Assembly: GCF_020782245.1 (NCBI RefSeq)
Contig: NZ_JAJGNP010000002.1
Location: 124,001-188,000 of the forward strand
DNA length: 64,000 nt
Source: Sphingobium soli
GTDB taxonomy: Bacteria; Pseudomonadota; Alphaproteobacteria; Sphingomonadales; Sphingomonadaceae
Direction: 5' to 3'
In this document: piece after piece, positions 15,105-23,292 of the stretch
Numbering within the stretch: position 1 is the first letter of the stretch
Layout: each line of letters opens with the position of its first letter
Position numbers and translations under genes: made by a program
Notes under the pieces: generated by a model
Told to the model about the DNA's origin: nothing
Databases searched by the model: none
Seen by the model: only the letters and a program-made list of their open reading frames with translations

Positions 15105-15662
15105 ATGGACGAGGATGTCGAGACGTTGGTGGTGCGGGTGCGGGCCGATACGCAAGGGCTGGGCCGCGATGTCGAGGCGATGCGGGCGAGCCTGGAGGGG
15201 CCGCTGGCGAGCGGCGCGGAGCGGGCGGGACTGCGCATCGAGCAGGGGCTGATGCGCGCAGTGCGGACGGGGAAATTCGGCTTTGAGGATCTGAAGCGGC
15301 TGGCGCTGAGCACGCTGGACCAGATTGCCGCGAGCAGCCTGCGATCGGCGCTGGGGAGCGGAGGGTCAAGCGTTGGCGGGCTGGTGGGCCTGGGCGCGAC
15401 CCTGCTGACGTCGGTGCTGGGGTTGCCGGGGCGGGCGACCGGCGGGCCGGTGGCGCCGGGGCGCGCCTATATGGTCGGCGAGCGCGGGCCGGAAATGTTC
15501 GTGCCCACGGCGAGCGGGCAGGTGATCGCCCATGGCGGCGGCGGGCGCGACGTGCGGGTGAGCATCGCGGTCAATGGGCGTGGCGGGGAGAGCGAGCCGC
15601 GATTGCTGGCGCGCAGCGCGCGACAGGTGGCGCGCGCGGTCAGGGGGGCGCTGGAGCAATGA
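15105..15662 (+). CDS. Short tail tape measure protein (g11-like)
   Basis: 185 residues from ATG 15105, with AGGAG at 15092-15096; a GTG at 15096 would add three. A helical N-terminal part (VRVRADTQGLGRDVEAMRAS) leads to a hydrophobic middle (VGLGATLLTSVLGL) and a C-terminal stretch with GGPVAPGRAYMVGERGPE, typical of phage tape measure ends. Tape length sets tail length; at this size the tail would be short, as for RcGTA whose g11 is also about 200 residues. Overlaps the next ATG. Confidence 0.85.
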   Translation: MDEDVETLVVRVRADTQGLGRDVEAMRASLEGPLASGAERAGLRIEQGLMRAVRTGKFGFEDLKRLALSTLDQIAASSLRSALGSGGSSVGGLVGLGATLLTSVLGLPGRATGGPVAPGRAYMVGERGPEMFVPTASGQVIAHGGGGRDVRVSIAVNGRGGESEPRLLARSARQVARAVRGALEQ

Positions 15663-18010
15663 GCATGGGATATTGGCTGGCGGACGCGCGGGAAGGGCAG
15701 GAGGCGGGGTTCCTCAAGCGGTTCGCGGCGACCCATTGGACGGTGAACTTTCCCCGGCCGATGATGGCAAGCGTGGTTACGATTGCCCCAGACGCCGCTG
15801 CGACAGGCTCGGGACCGGGCCTGCGGGTGGATACGGTTTTCTATGGGTCGGGGGATCTGGCGGGCCTCATCTGGGAGGCGGAGGACAGATGGAGCCATCC
15901 GCTGCTGGCCTATGAGACGGATCGGGACTTTCGGCATTGCACCCTGTCCTTTCGCTGGCGCAGTGGCGGGCTGCGGCGGCTGGATGAAACGCATGGGCCG
16001 ACCCTGACGATCGAGGGGCGCGATGCGGCGGGCAACCCGCGCGCCTGGTATGTGCGCTTGTGGAATTATGCGAGCGGCGGGCCGGAAGATGCTGTCATCC
16101 GGCTGGATTTTGCCGCGCTAGTGGCGGGATATGACCCGCCGGAGGACGCCGACCCGGTATGGGCGGGCGATGTCGATAGGATGTTCATTTCGCTGGTTCC
16201 GCCCGGTTATGACGAGGGCGACACGCCTTTCGCGCAGGCGCAGGAAGGCTGGGCGGAGCTGAACGCCATTGCGTGCGAGGGCGCGGGATCGGTGCTGGCG
16301 GTGGGCGACGTGATGCTGCCCGAACATGGGCTGAGCATGGCGACCGGCTATGACGATTGTTTTAACCAGACGCCCGAGCGGGTGGTCGCGGCGATCCATG
16401 CGCTCGGCTATCGCGGGGCGATCAACCATTATGTCGGGATGAGCCATTATTTCCGGCTCGAACGGTTGGGCAGCGACCTGTATGTGAGCTTGGCGGGTGG
16501 GGCGCTGAATGCGCCCTGCGCGGCATGGCACCGGGATTTTGCGATGCGGGCCAAGGCGCTGGGGTTCGGCGTTATCTGGTCGCTATCCTATGAATTGTTC
16601 GACGCCCATTGCTGGAACGACTGGAAGCAGCGGGCGGACAATGGCGACCCGGCGTTGACCGGGTGGGAACCGCCATCGACATTATTGTCGCCCGCCGATG
16701 GCGGGGCGATGGCCTATTTGCAGGCGATTGCGACGGCCTTTGTTTCCATCGGCTTGGATGCGGACTTGCCGATCCTGTTTCAGGTGGGCGAGCCATGGTG
16801 GTGGGTGATGCCGGGCGACGGGCGCATCTGCCTGTATGATGACGCGGCGCGGGCGGCTTTGGGCGGCGCGCCGGTGTCGATTCCGAGCGTATGGGGCGAA
16901 CTGGACGCGGCGCAATGCGCGCTGCTGGATACGGCGGGCGCTTTGCTGGCGGCATCGACGGCGGCGCTGTGCGCGGCGGTGAAGGCGGCTGCGCCGGGCG
17001 CGGTGACGCATCTTCTGGCTTATCTGCCCACCATATTGGACCCGCGCGCGCCCGAAGCCAAACGCGCGAACATGCCGGTCGGTTGGGCCGCCCCGGCGTT
17101 CGACGTGCTGCAACTGGAAGATTATGACTGGGTGACGGAGGAGCGGCCCAATCTGACGGCGCGCGGGATTGCGATGGCGACCGCGCGGTTGAGCTATCCG
17201 GTCGAGGAGCAGCAGTATCTGGCCGGGTTCGTCCTGCTGCCCGAACAATCCGGGCAGTGGCGGGCGATCATGGCGGCGGCGCGCGCGGCGGTGGCGCGGG
17301 GGACGGCGGCGACATTCATCTGGGCGCTGCCACAAGTGTGCCGCGATGGCTTTACCTGTTTCAGCATAGAAGGGGAGGATGGGGTGCAAGCCTTTGACGA
17401 CATACGCTTTCCGCTGGCGATCGGGCGGGAGGCGAGCCTGAGCCCCGCCTTTTCCACGCAGATCGTCGAAAGCCCGTCGGGGCATGAGCGGCGGTCGAGC
17501 GATTGGGCCGATGCGCGCCTGTCCTATGATGCCGGGCCGGGCGTGCGGTCGGAGGCGGACATAAGGGTGTTGATCGACTTTTTCCGGGCGCGGCGGGGGG
17601 CGGCGCGCGGGTTTCGCTTTACCGATCCCTATGACGATTGCAGCGGGCCGGCGGGCGCGGCGCCCTCGCCGATCGATCAGCGGCTGGGCGTGGGCGATGG
17701 CGTGCGGTCTCAGTTTCCGCTGATGCGCCATTATGGCGCGGGCGAGGAGGCGCAGGTGCGGCGGATCACCCGGCCTGTTGCGAGCAGCATCCGCGTCGCG
17801 GCAGACGGGGTGGAGATGATCGACGGCTGGAGCCATGAAGGGCTGGGCGTGATCGCGTTCGACGAGGCGCCAGCGGCGGGGGTGGTGCTGACTGCCGGCT
17901 ACCGGTTCGATGTGCCAGTGCGTTTTGCCGAGGATCGGCTGGAGATCAGCCGCGCGACCTTTGCCGCGGGCGAAGCGGTGTCGGTGCCGCTGGTGGAGAT
18001 ACGCGAATGA
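15659..18010 (+). CDS. DUF2460 distal tail protein fused to a TIM-barrel-like domain (g12-like)
   Basis: 783 residues, against about 210 for g12 of RcGTA. The C-terminal ~190 residues are the DUF2460 part: PAFSTQIVESPSGHERR, ADIRVLIDFFRARRGAARGF, RFTDPYDDCSG. Residues about 1-200 are beta-rich (attachment-like). Residues about 210-590 look like a glycoside-hydrolase-type TIM barrel: FNQTPERVVAAIHALGYRGA, FGVIWSLSYELFDAHCWNDW, LPILFQVGEPWWWV, and GWAAPAFDVLQLEDYDW. In RcGTA a TIM barrel of this kind sits in g15. Similar proteins are called non-contractile tail sheath proteins in some phages; I am not certain this one is. It would form the distal ring or baseplate and may bind or cut surface glycan. 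Confidence 0.78.
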   Translation: MSMGYWLADAREGQEAGFLKRFAATHWTVNFPRPMMASVVTIAPDAAATGSGPGLRVDTVFYGSGDLAGLIWEAEDRWSHPLLAYETDRDFRHCTLSFRWRSGGLRRLDETHGPTLTIEGRDAAGNPRAWYVRLWNYASGGPEDAVIRLDFAALVAGYDPPEDADPVWAGDVDRMFISLVPPGYDEGDTPFAQAQEGWAELNAIACEGAGSVLAVGDVMLPEHGLSMATGYDDCFNQTPERVVAAIHALGYRGAINHYVGMSHYFRLERLGSDLYVSLAGGALNAPCAAWHRDFAMRAKALGFGVIWSLSYELFDAHCWNDWKQRADNGDPALTGWEPPSTLLSPADGGAMAYLQAIATAFVSIGLDADLPILFQVGEPWWWVMPGDGRICLYDDAARAALGGAPVSIPSVWGELDAAQCALLDTAGALLAASTAALCAAVKAAAPGAVTHLLAYLPTILDPRAPEAKRANMPVGWAAPAFDVLQLEDYDWVTEERPNLTARGIAMATARLSYPVEEQQYLAGFVLLPEQSGQWRAIMAAARAAVARGTAATFIWALPQVCRDGFTCFSIEGEDGVQAFDDIRFPLAIGREASLSPAFSTQIVESPSGHERRSSDWADARLSYDAGPGVRSEADIRVLIDFFRARRGAARGFRFTDPYDDCSGPAGAAPSPIDQRLGVGDGVRSQFPLMRHYGAGEEAQVRRITRPVASSIRVAADGVEMIDGWSHEGLGVIAFDEAPAAGVVLTAGYRFDVPVRFAEDRLEISRATFAAGEAVSVPLVEIRE

Positions 18011-18816
18011 CCGGCGGGCTGGACGAGGCGCTATGCACGCTGGCCTTTTGCTGGCGGATCGCGCGGCGCGACGGGGTGACGATCGGGCTGACCAGCCATG
18101 ACCGCGACCTGGAGATTGGCGGCATCCTCTATCGCGCAGTGCCGGGCATGACACCAGCGGCGGTGCGCAGCGGCATGACGCTGGATGGCGAAGACAGCGA
18201 TGTGGCGGGCGCCTTGTCGAGCGAGGCGATCAGCGAGGCGGACCTGATGGCGGGGCGCTGGGACGGTGCGGCGCTGGAGCTGCGGGTGACGCAATGGGAA
18301 GCGCCGGGCGCGCTGTGGCATGTGCTGGCGCGCGGCGAGATGGGCGCGGTGTCGCGCAAGGGGCAGGAATTTTCGGCGGAATTGATCGGTGCGGCCGCAG
18401 TGTTGGGCGCGCCGGTGGCCCCGAGCACATCGCCCGACTGCCGGGCGCGGCTGGGCGACCGGGCATGCCGGGTTGATATGGCAGGGCGGCGGCGGATCGT
18501 GGCGGTGGACGGCGTGGAGGGAGCGGAGGTCGCCGTCGCCGGACTGGTGGCGGGGGCCTATGCCTTTGGCGCGCTGCGATGGATGACGGGGCGTAACGCA
18601 GGGCTGACGCAGGCCGTGCTGGATAATGATGCGTCCGGCTTGACGCTGGCGGACGCGCCCGCCTTTGCGGTGGAGGTGGGGACGCTGGCGCATTTGATCG
18701 AAGGCTGTGACCGGCAGGCCGCGACCTGTGGAGCGCGCTTTGGCAATATCGCCAATTTCCGGGGGGAGCCGTTCCTGCCGGGCATGGACCTTCTGACCCG
18801 CTATCCCGGCGCATGA
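18007..18816 (+). CDS. DUF2163 baseplate hub protein (g13-like)
   Basis: 269 residues. CWRIARRDGVTIGLTSHDRDL at the N-terminus and the cysteine-rich end (SPDCRARLGDRACRVDM, LIEGCDRQAATCGARFGNIAN, FRGEPFLPGMDLLTRYPGA) define DUF2163. In RcGTA the g13 protein carries an iron-sulfur cluster in the hub, and the C-terminal cysteines here agree with that. ATGA overlaps with both neighbours tie it to g12 and g14. Confidence 0.88.
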   Translation: MTGGLDEALCTLAFCWRIARRDGVTIGLTSHDRDLEIGGILYRAVPGMTPAAVRSGMTLDGEDSDVAGALSSEAISEADLMAGRWDGAALELRVTQWEAPGALWHVLARGEMGAVSRKGQEFSAELIGAAAVLGAPVAPSTSPDCRARLGDRACRVDMAGRRRIVAVDGVEGAEVAVAGLVAGAYAFGALRWMTGRNAGLTQAVLDNDASGLTLADAPAFAVEVGTLAHLIEGCDRQAATCGARFGNIANFRGEPFLPGMDLLTRYPGA

Positions 18817-19196
18817 GCGGGGAGGAGCGCGCGGCGGAGGTCGTCGCGGCGGCGCGGGCGCTGGTGGGCGTGCCGTTTCGGCTGCATGGGCGCGATCGGG
18901 ACGGGCTGGATTGCGTCGGCGTGGCGGCGCTTGCGCTGGGGCGGGCCGCGCCGCGCGGCTACGGATTGCGCAGCGGAGACACGGCCAAGGCGGCGGATTG
19001 GCTGAAGGCGGCGGGTCTGAGGCCGGTGGTGGAGGGCGGCGCGGGCGACCTGGCGCTTGTGCGGCCGGGGCCGTTGCAGCTGCATCTGATGGTCGGGACC
19101 GGCGCGGGCTTCGTCCACGCCCATGCCGGATTGCGGCGCGTCGTGGAAATGCCGGGGGAATCGCCCTGGCCGATCATCGGCTGGTGGCGGGGATGA
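18813..19196 (+). CDS. NlpC/P60-type cell-wall peptidase (g14-like)
   Basis: 127 residues. Cys34 in GRDRDGLDCVGV is the nucleophile; His91 (LQLHLMVG) or His102/104 (GFVHAHAG) completes the site. It ends in PWPIIGWWRG, typical of GTA g14. It would open peptidoglycan of the recipient cell as DNA enters. Overlaps g13-like by ATGA and lies 13 bases before g15-like. Confidence 0.88.
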   Translation: MSGEERAAEVVAAARALVGVPFRLHGRDRDGLDCVGVAALALGRAAPRGYGLRSGDTAKAADWLKAAGLRPVVEGGAGDLALVRPGPLQLHLMVGTGAGFVHAHAGLRRVVEMPGESPWPIIGWWRG

Positions 19197-19209
19197 AGGA
19201 GGGGCGAGC

Positions 19210-21408
19210 ATGGCGACAATAGTGCTGAGCGCGGTGGGCACGGTGCTGGGCGGGCCGATCGGCGGGGCGATTGGCGGCCTGATCGGTAACGCTTTCGACA
19301 ATGAAGTGCTGTTCAAGCCCAAGGGGCGGCAAGGCGCGCGCCTTGCCGACCTGCAAGTGCAGACGTCCAGCTATGGCACGCAGGTGCCCGCGCTATTCGG
19401 GACCATGCGGGTTGCGGGCACGGTCATCTGGGCGACGGATTTGCAGGAGACGTCGAGCCGCAGCGGCGGCGGCAAGGGGCGGCCGAGCGTCACCAGCTAC
19501 AGCTATTCGGCGAGCATCGCGGTGGCGCTGTCGTCGCGGCCGGTCCGGGCGATCCGGCGGATATGGGCGGACGGCAATCTGCTGCGCGGGGTGGCGGGGG
19601 ATTTCAAGACCGAGGTCGGCGCGTTCCGGGTGCATCCCGGCGACGAGGGGCAGCCGCCCGATCCGTTGATCGCATCGGCACAGGGCATCGGCGCGACGCC
19701 GGCGCATCGCGGCATGGCCTATGTCGTGTTCGAGGATCTGGCGCTGGCCGACTATGGCAATCGCATTCCGTCGCTGACATTCGAGGTCGAAGCCGATGAC
19801 GGGGCGGTGTCGCTGGACCGGATTGCGTCTGACCTGAGCGCGGGGCGGCTGGCGGGGCCGGCACAGATCAGCGTTGGAGGCTTTGCCGCGAGCGGGGCCG
19901 ACATGCGCGAGGCGGTGATGCCGCTGGTCAGTGCCTACGGATTAGGCCTGCGATCCGGCGCGGAGGGGCTGGCGCTGGTGGATACCGCGGCGGCGGCCGG
20001 GACCATCGCCGATGAAGCACTGGCGCAGCGGGTCAATGGTCGCGCTATCGACGCGGTTGAGCATAGTGGCGGGTCCGCCGATGGCGTGCCGGTGGCGCTG
20101 AGCCTGCGTTATCATGATGCGGCGCGCGATTATCAGGCCGGGGTGCAACGGGTGACGCGGCCGGGAGCGGGGCGGGCCGAGAGCGGGATCGACCTGCCCG
20201 CCGTGTTGGACCCCGATGCGGCGCGGGCGTTGGCGAGCGAGCGCCTGCGCGCGGCATGGGCCGGGCGGGCACGGATGACGGCGCGCTGCGACTGGCGGGC
20301 GCTCGGGCTAGCGGCGGGCGACGTCGTTGCGGTGGACCAGGCGTCGGGGCTGTGGCGGATTGAGGAGCGCGAATGGGAAGCGACGGCGGTGCGGCTGGCG
20401 CTGCGGCGATTGCCCGGCGGCGGCGGCGCACCACCAGCGGGGGCAGGGTCAGGCGCGATCGTGCGGCCGGTGGATGCGCCGCACGGGCCGACGACGCTGA
20501 TGCTGGCGGACCTGCCGCGTATCACCGACGGGGTGGCGAATGCGCCTTTGATCGTCGCGGCGGCGAGCGGTGGGGCTGGCTGGCGTAGCGCGGCGCTGTT
20601 CGTCACGGGCACGAGCGGGGAGGCGGTGCCGATCGGCCGGAGTGCCGGGCGCGCGGTGATGGGCGTGGCTGACACGGCGCTGAGCGGGGGAAGCGCGCAG
20701 CTGGTGGATCGCCGGCAATCCGTGTCTGTGACGCTGCTGGCGGAGGATATGATGCTGCCGAGCGCGGACGAGGCTGCGCTGGACCAGGGGCGGAACCTGG
20801 CGTTGCTTGGTCGCGAGCTGATCCAGTTCGAGACGGCGGAGCGGACCGGCGCCGCGACCTATCGGCTGACAGGCCTGCGGCGGGGGCTGCGCGGCACCGA
20901 CTGGGCGATGGCGGATCATGGCGCGGGCGAGCGGTTCCTGCTGATCGAGGAAGGACGGCTGGTCGAACCGCTGTCGATGCAGGGCGCGGACGCAGAGGCC
21001 GGGAGCGTGCTGCGGCTTTCGGCGGTCGGCATCGGCGATGTGGCGCAGGCCGAGGCGACCCTGACGATCAGCGGCGAGGCGCTGTTGCCGCTGGCGCCGG
21101 TGCATATGCGCGCGCGTCGCGATGGCGCGGGGGGCTGGGCGATCGCATGGACCCGGCGCAGCCGCGACGGATGGCGCTGGCTGAGCGGAACGGATGTGCC
21201 GATTGCCGAGGAAAGCGAGAGCTATGCGGTGCAGGTCATGGACGGGACGGTTCTGGTGCGGGCGCAGGACAGGACCAGTCCCGGCTGGACCTATACCGCA
21301 GACATGATCGCGGCGGACGGCATGGCGGGACGCAGCGTGACGATCTGCGTGCGGCAGCGGGGCACCTATGCGTTGGGGCGGGCGGCGAGCCTGCCCCTGA
21401 TCCTGTGA
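19210..21408 (+). CDS. GTA tail hub/host-specificity protein (g15-like), without TIM barrel
   Basis: 732 residues from ATG 19210. It begins with a glycine-rich membrane-active stretch (TVLGGPIGGAIGGLIGNAFD), then QTSSYGTQVPALFGTMRVAG and the tail-hub domains (SVTSYSYSASIAVALSSRPV). The C-terminal half has LIQFETAERTGAATYRLTGL and further beta domains. RcGTA g15 is about 1,300 residues with a TIM barrel near its N-terminal half; I see no such domain here, and the missing part seems to be in the g12-like protein. It would form the central spike and channel. Confidence 0.82.
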   Translation: MATIVLSAVGTVLGGPIGGAIGGLIGNAFDNEVLFKPKGRQGARLADLQVQTSSYGTQVPALFGTMRVAGTVIWATDLQETSSRSGGGKGRPSVTSYSYSASIAVALSSRPVRAIRRIWADGNLLRGVAGDFKTEVGAFRVHPGDEGQPPDPLIASAQGIGATPAHRGMAYVVFEDLALADYGNRIPSLTFEVEADDGAVSLDRIASDLSAGRLAGPAQISVGGFAASGADMREAVMPLVSAYGLGLRSGAEGLALVDTAAAAGTIADEALAQRVNGRAIDAVEHSGGSADGVPVALSLRYHDAARDYQAGVQRVTRPGAGRAESGIDLPAVLDPDAARALASERLRAAWAGRARMTARCDWRALGLAAGDVVAVDQASGLWRIEEREWEATAVRLALRRLPGGGGAPPAGAGSGAIVRPVDAPHGPTTLMLADLPRITDGVANAPLIVAAASGGAGWRSAALFVTGTSGEAVPIGRSAGRAVMGVADTALSGGSAQLVDRRQSVSVTLLAEDMMLPSADEAALDQGRNLALLGRELIQFETAERTGAATYRLTGLRRGLRGTDWAMADHGAGERFLLIEEGRLVEPLSMQGADAEAGSVLRLSAVGIGDVAQAEATLTISGEALLPLAPVHMRARRDGAGGWAIAWTRRSRDGWRWLSGTDVPIAEESESYAVQVMDGTVLVRAQDRTSPGWTYTADMIAADGMAGRSVTICVRQRGTYALGRAASLPLIL

Positions 21409-21450
21409 CAAAGGACGGCGATCACGCCGGAACGAGGAAGGACATAAATC

Positions 21451-21948
21451 ATGGATGCTACGCCCAGATGGGGGCTGCCGCTGCTGTTCGCGGGACAGGC
21501 GCACAAGGAAATTGCCCATAATGAAGCCCTGGTCCTGATCGATGCGCTGTTGCACGGCCGGGTCGAAAGCGCGGCCATCAACGCGCCGCCGGAAGACCCG
21601 GCGCCCGGGCAATGCTGGATCGTCGCGAACGCAGGGCAAGGCGCGTGGGAAGGCCGCAGCGGATCCGTCGCTTGCTGGACAGATGGCGGCTGGCGGTTCC
21701 TGACGCCCCATGCGGGTTTCGCCGTTGCGGTGGCCGACGAGGGGCTGACGCGTATGCATGACGGGAGTCAGTGGCGCGCCGGACCGATCCGTCCCGATGG
21801 CATTTATCTGGGCGAGGAAAGAGTGGTCGCGCAACGCCAGCCGCCTATTGCCGCCCCGGCCGGCGGGAGCGTGATTGACGCCGAGGCGCGATCAACCATC
21901 GCCGCCATTCTCGACCGACTGGGTTCCCACGGCCTGATTGTTGCATAA
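21451..21948 (+). CDS. DUF2793 protein, possible particle fibre or spike component
   Basis: 165 residues. MDATPRWGLPLLFAGQAHKE and HNEALVLIDALLHGRVESA mark DUF2793, followed by PGQCWIVANAGQGAWEGR and DGGWRFLTPHAG. The domain is common in phage and GTA appendage proteins of Alphaproteobacteria. Last gene of the particle cluster, 42 bases after the g15-like gene, with GAGGAAGGA as ribosome-binding site. Whether it sits on the head or the tail cannot be told. Confidence 0.75.
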   Translation: MDATPRWGLPLLFAGQAHKEIAHNEALVLIDALLHGRVESAAINAPPEDPAPGQCWIVANAGQGAWEGRSGSVACWTDGGWRFLTPHAGFAVAVADEGLTRMHDGSQWRAGPIRPDGIYLGEERVVAQRQPPIAAPAGGSVIDAEARSTIAAILDRLGSHGLIVA

Positions 21949-21972
21949 TATTACTGAACTGCTCATTTCTTG

Positions 21973-22000
21973 TTGCAAGGGTGCGTCAATAGTCTAGGAT
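21973..22000 (+). promoter_or_regulatory. Possible promoter of the OmpA gene
   Basis: TTGCAA (21973-21978), 16 bases, TAGGAT (21995-22000). It lies in the ~200-base leader between the DUF2793 gene and the OmpA start. Read by eye; alpha-proteobacterial promoters vary. The leader that follows (to 22148) holds no other gene and may be a long 5' untranslated region. Confidence 0.3.
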
Positions 22001-22148
22001 TTCTGCACATTAGCCTGATCCCTTCGCGTTAAAGAGGCTAGTGCGTTATTTTTGCAACGGTTTCACTAATTGTGGACTTGCCATGAAACCTTCCCGTAGC
22101 TACAGGGTTTCAGCAGTCCTTCGTGACACTTTTGAAAGGGGAATCCAT

Positions 22149-23225
22149 ATGCGGAAGCTTGCCCTCGCGGCTGCGCTTGCGACCAGTGCCCTGGCCACTC
22201 CGGCCTTGGCGCGTGATAATAGCTGGTATGTTGGCGTGGACGCCGGCGTGCTGCTCGTTGAAGATCAGGACCTGACCTTCGACGCCGTCCCTCCCGGTGG
22301 TGCGGCGGTCCCGTCGATCGACTACCACAAGGGCTACGACTTCGACGCTAACATCGGTTACGACTTCGGTGGCTTCCGCCTCGAAGCCGAAGCCGCCTAC
22401 AAGCGTGCGAAGATCGATTTCGACAAGACCGGCGGCGGCTTCGGCGGCGCTGCTTCGGCCCTGTCGTTCATGCTGAACGGTTTGCTGGACTTCGGTCCCG
22501 ATGACGGCCTGCAGGGCTTCGTCGGCGGCGGTGTCGGCGTTTCGCGCGGCAAGCTCGCTTCGGACATCGTGAACGACAGCGACACCGGTTTCGCCTGGCA
22601 GGCGATCGCGGGTGTTCGTTACCCGGTCACCAACAATGTCGACGTTTCGCTGAAGTATCGCTTCTTCAACCAGGACGATATCAAGCTGATTCCGGCTTAT
22701 CAGAGCATCTACGGCCAGGCCGGGTCGAACGCCGAAACCAAGCTGCGCACGCATAGCCTGCTGCTCGGCCTGACCTACAACTTCGGTGCGCCGGAAGAAG
22801 CGGCTCCGCCGCCTCCGCCTCCGCCGCCCCCGCCGCCCCCGCCGCCGCCTCCGCCGCCCCCGCCGGTTGCAGAGTGCCAGCCGGGACCGTACATCGTGTT
22901 CTTCGAATGGGACAAGTCGGACATCACGCCTGATGCCGCCACCATTCTGGACAACGCGGTTTCGGCCTACAGCAGCTGTGGCAGCGCCCAGGTCATGCTT
23001 GCCGGTCACGCGGATAAGTCGGGTTCGGCGTCGTACAACGTCGGTCTGTCGCAGCGTCGCGCTGACTCGGTCAAGGCCTACCTCGCGTCGAAGGGTATCC
23101 CTGACGGCGTGATGACGACCGAAGCCTTCGGTGAATCGCGTCCTCGCGTTGAAACCGCTGACGGCGTCCGTGAAGTCCAGAACCGTCGCGTGGAAATCAC
23201 CTACGGTCCGGGCGCAGGCATGTAA
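22149..23225 (+). CDS. ompA: OmpA-family outer membrane protein
   Basis: 358 residues. A signal peptide (1-21, ALATPALA) precedes an eight-stranded porin-like barrel (NSWYVGVDAGVL to SLLLGLTYNFG). Then comes a linker of about 22 consecutive prolines and the peptidoglycan-binding OmpA domain (IVFFEWDKSDITPDAATILD, GHADKSGSASYNVGLSQRRA, VQNRRVEITYG). It ties the outer membrane to the wall. Codon use is that of a highly expressed gene (many TTC, CGT, GGT), unlike the particle genes. ATG 22149 has AAAGGGGAATCC upstream; a longer frame from 22041 lacks a signal peptide at its start and is rejected. A terminator follows. Confidence 0.93.
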   Translation: MRKLALAAALATSALATPALARDNSWYVGVDAGVLLVEDQDLTFDAVPPGGAAVPSIDYHKGYDFDANIGYDFGGFRLEAEAAYKRAKIDFDKTGGGFGGAASALSFMLNGLLDFGPDDGLQGFVGGGVGVSRGKLASDIVNDSDTGFAWQAIAGVRYPVTNNVDVSLKYRFFNQDDIKLIPAYQSIYGQAGSNAETKLRTHSLLLGLTYNFGAPEEAAPPPPPPPPPPPPPPPPPPPPVAECQPGPYIVFFEWDKSDITPDAATILDNAVSAYSSCGSAQVMLAGHADKSGSASYNVGLSQRRADSVKAYLASKGIPDGVMTTEAFGESRPRVETADGVREVQNRRVEITYGPGAGM

Positions 23226-23263
23226 TCGGATCGTCCTTCCTTCGGGATGGACGGCAAAAAGAG

Positions 23264-23292
23264 GGGCCGGTCGAAAGACCGGCCCTTTTTTG
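23264..23292 (+). terminator. Intrinsic terminator of the OmpA gene
   Basis: GGGCCGGTC (23264-23272), loop GAAA, GACCGGCCC (23277-23285), then a T run. A second hairpin of lower strength lies just before it (23232-23254). Confidence 0.9.

Noticed and set aside
2676-21948. Active temperate prophage
   Set aside because: No integrase, repressor, replication, holin/endolysin or attachment repeats are seen, and the gene set matches GTA order.
22795-22866. Regular short repeats that could suggest a CRISPR-like array
   Set aside because: They are proline codons in the OmpA linker. I see no CRISPR array in the window.
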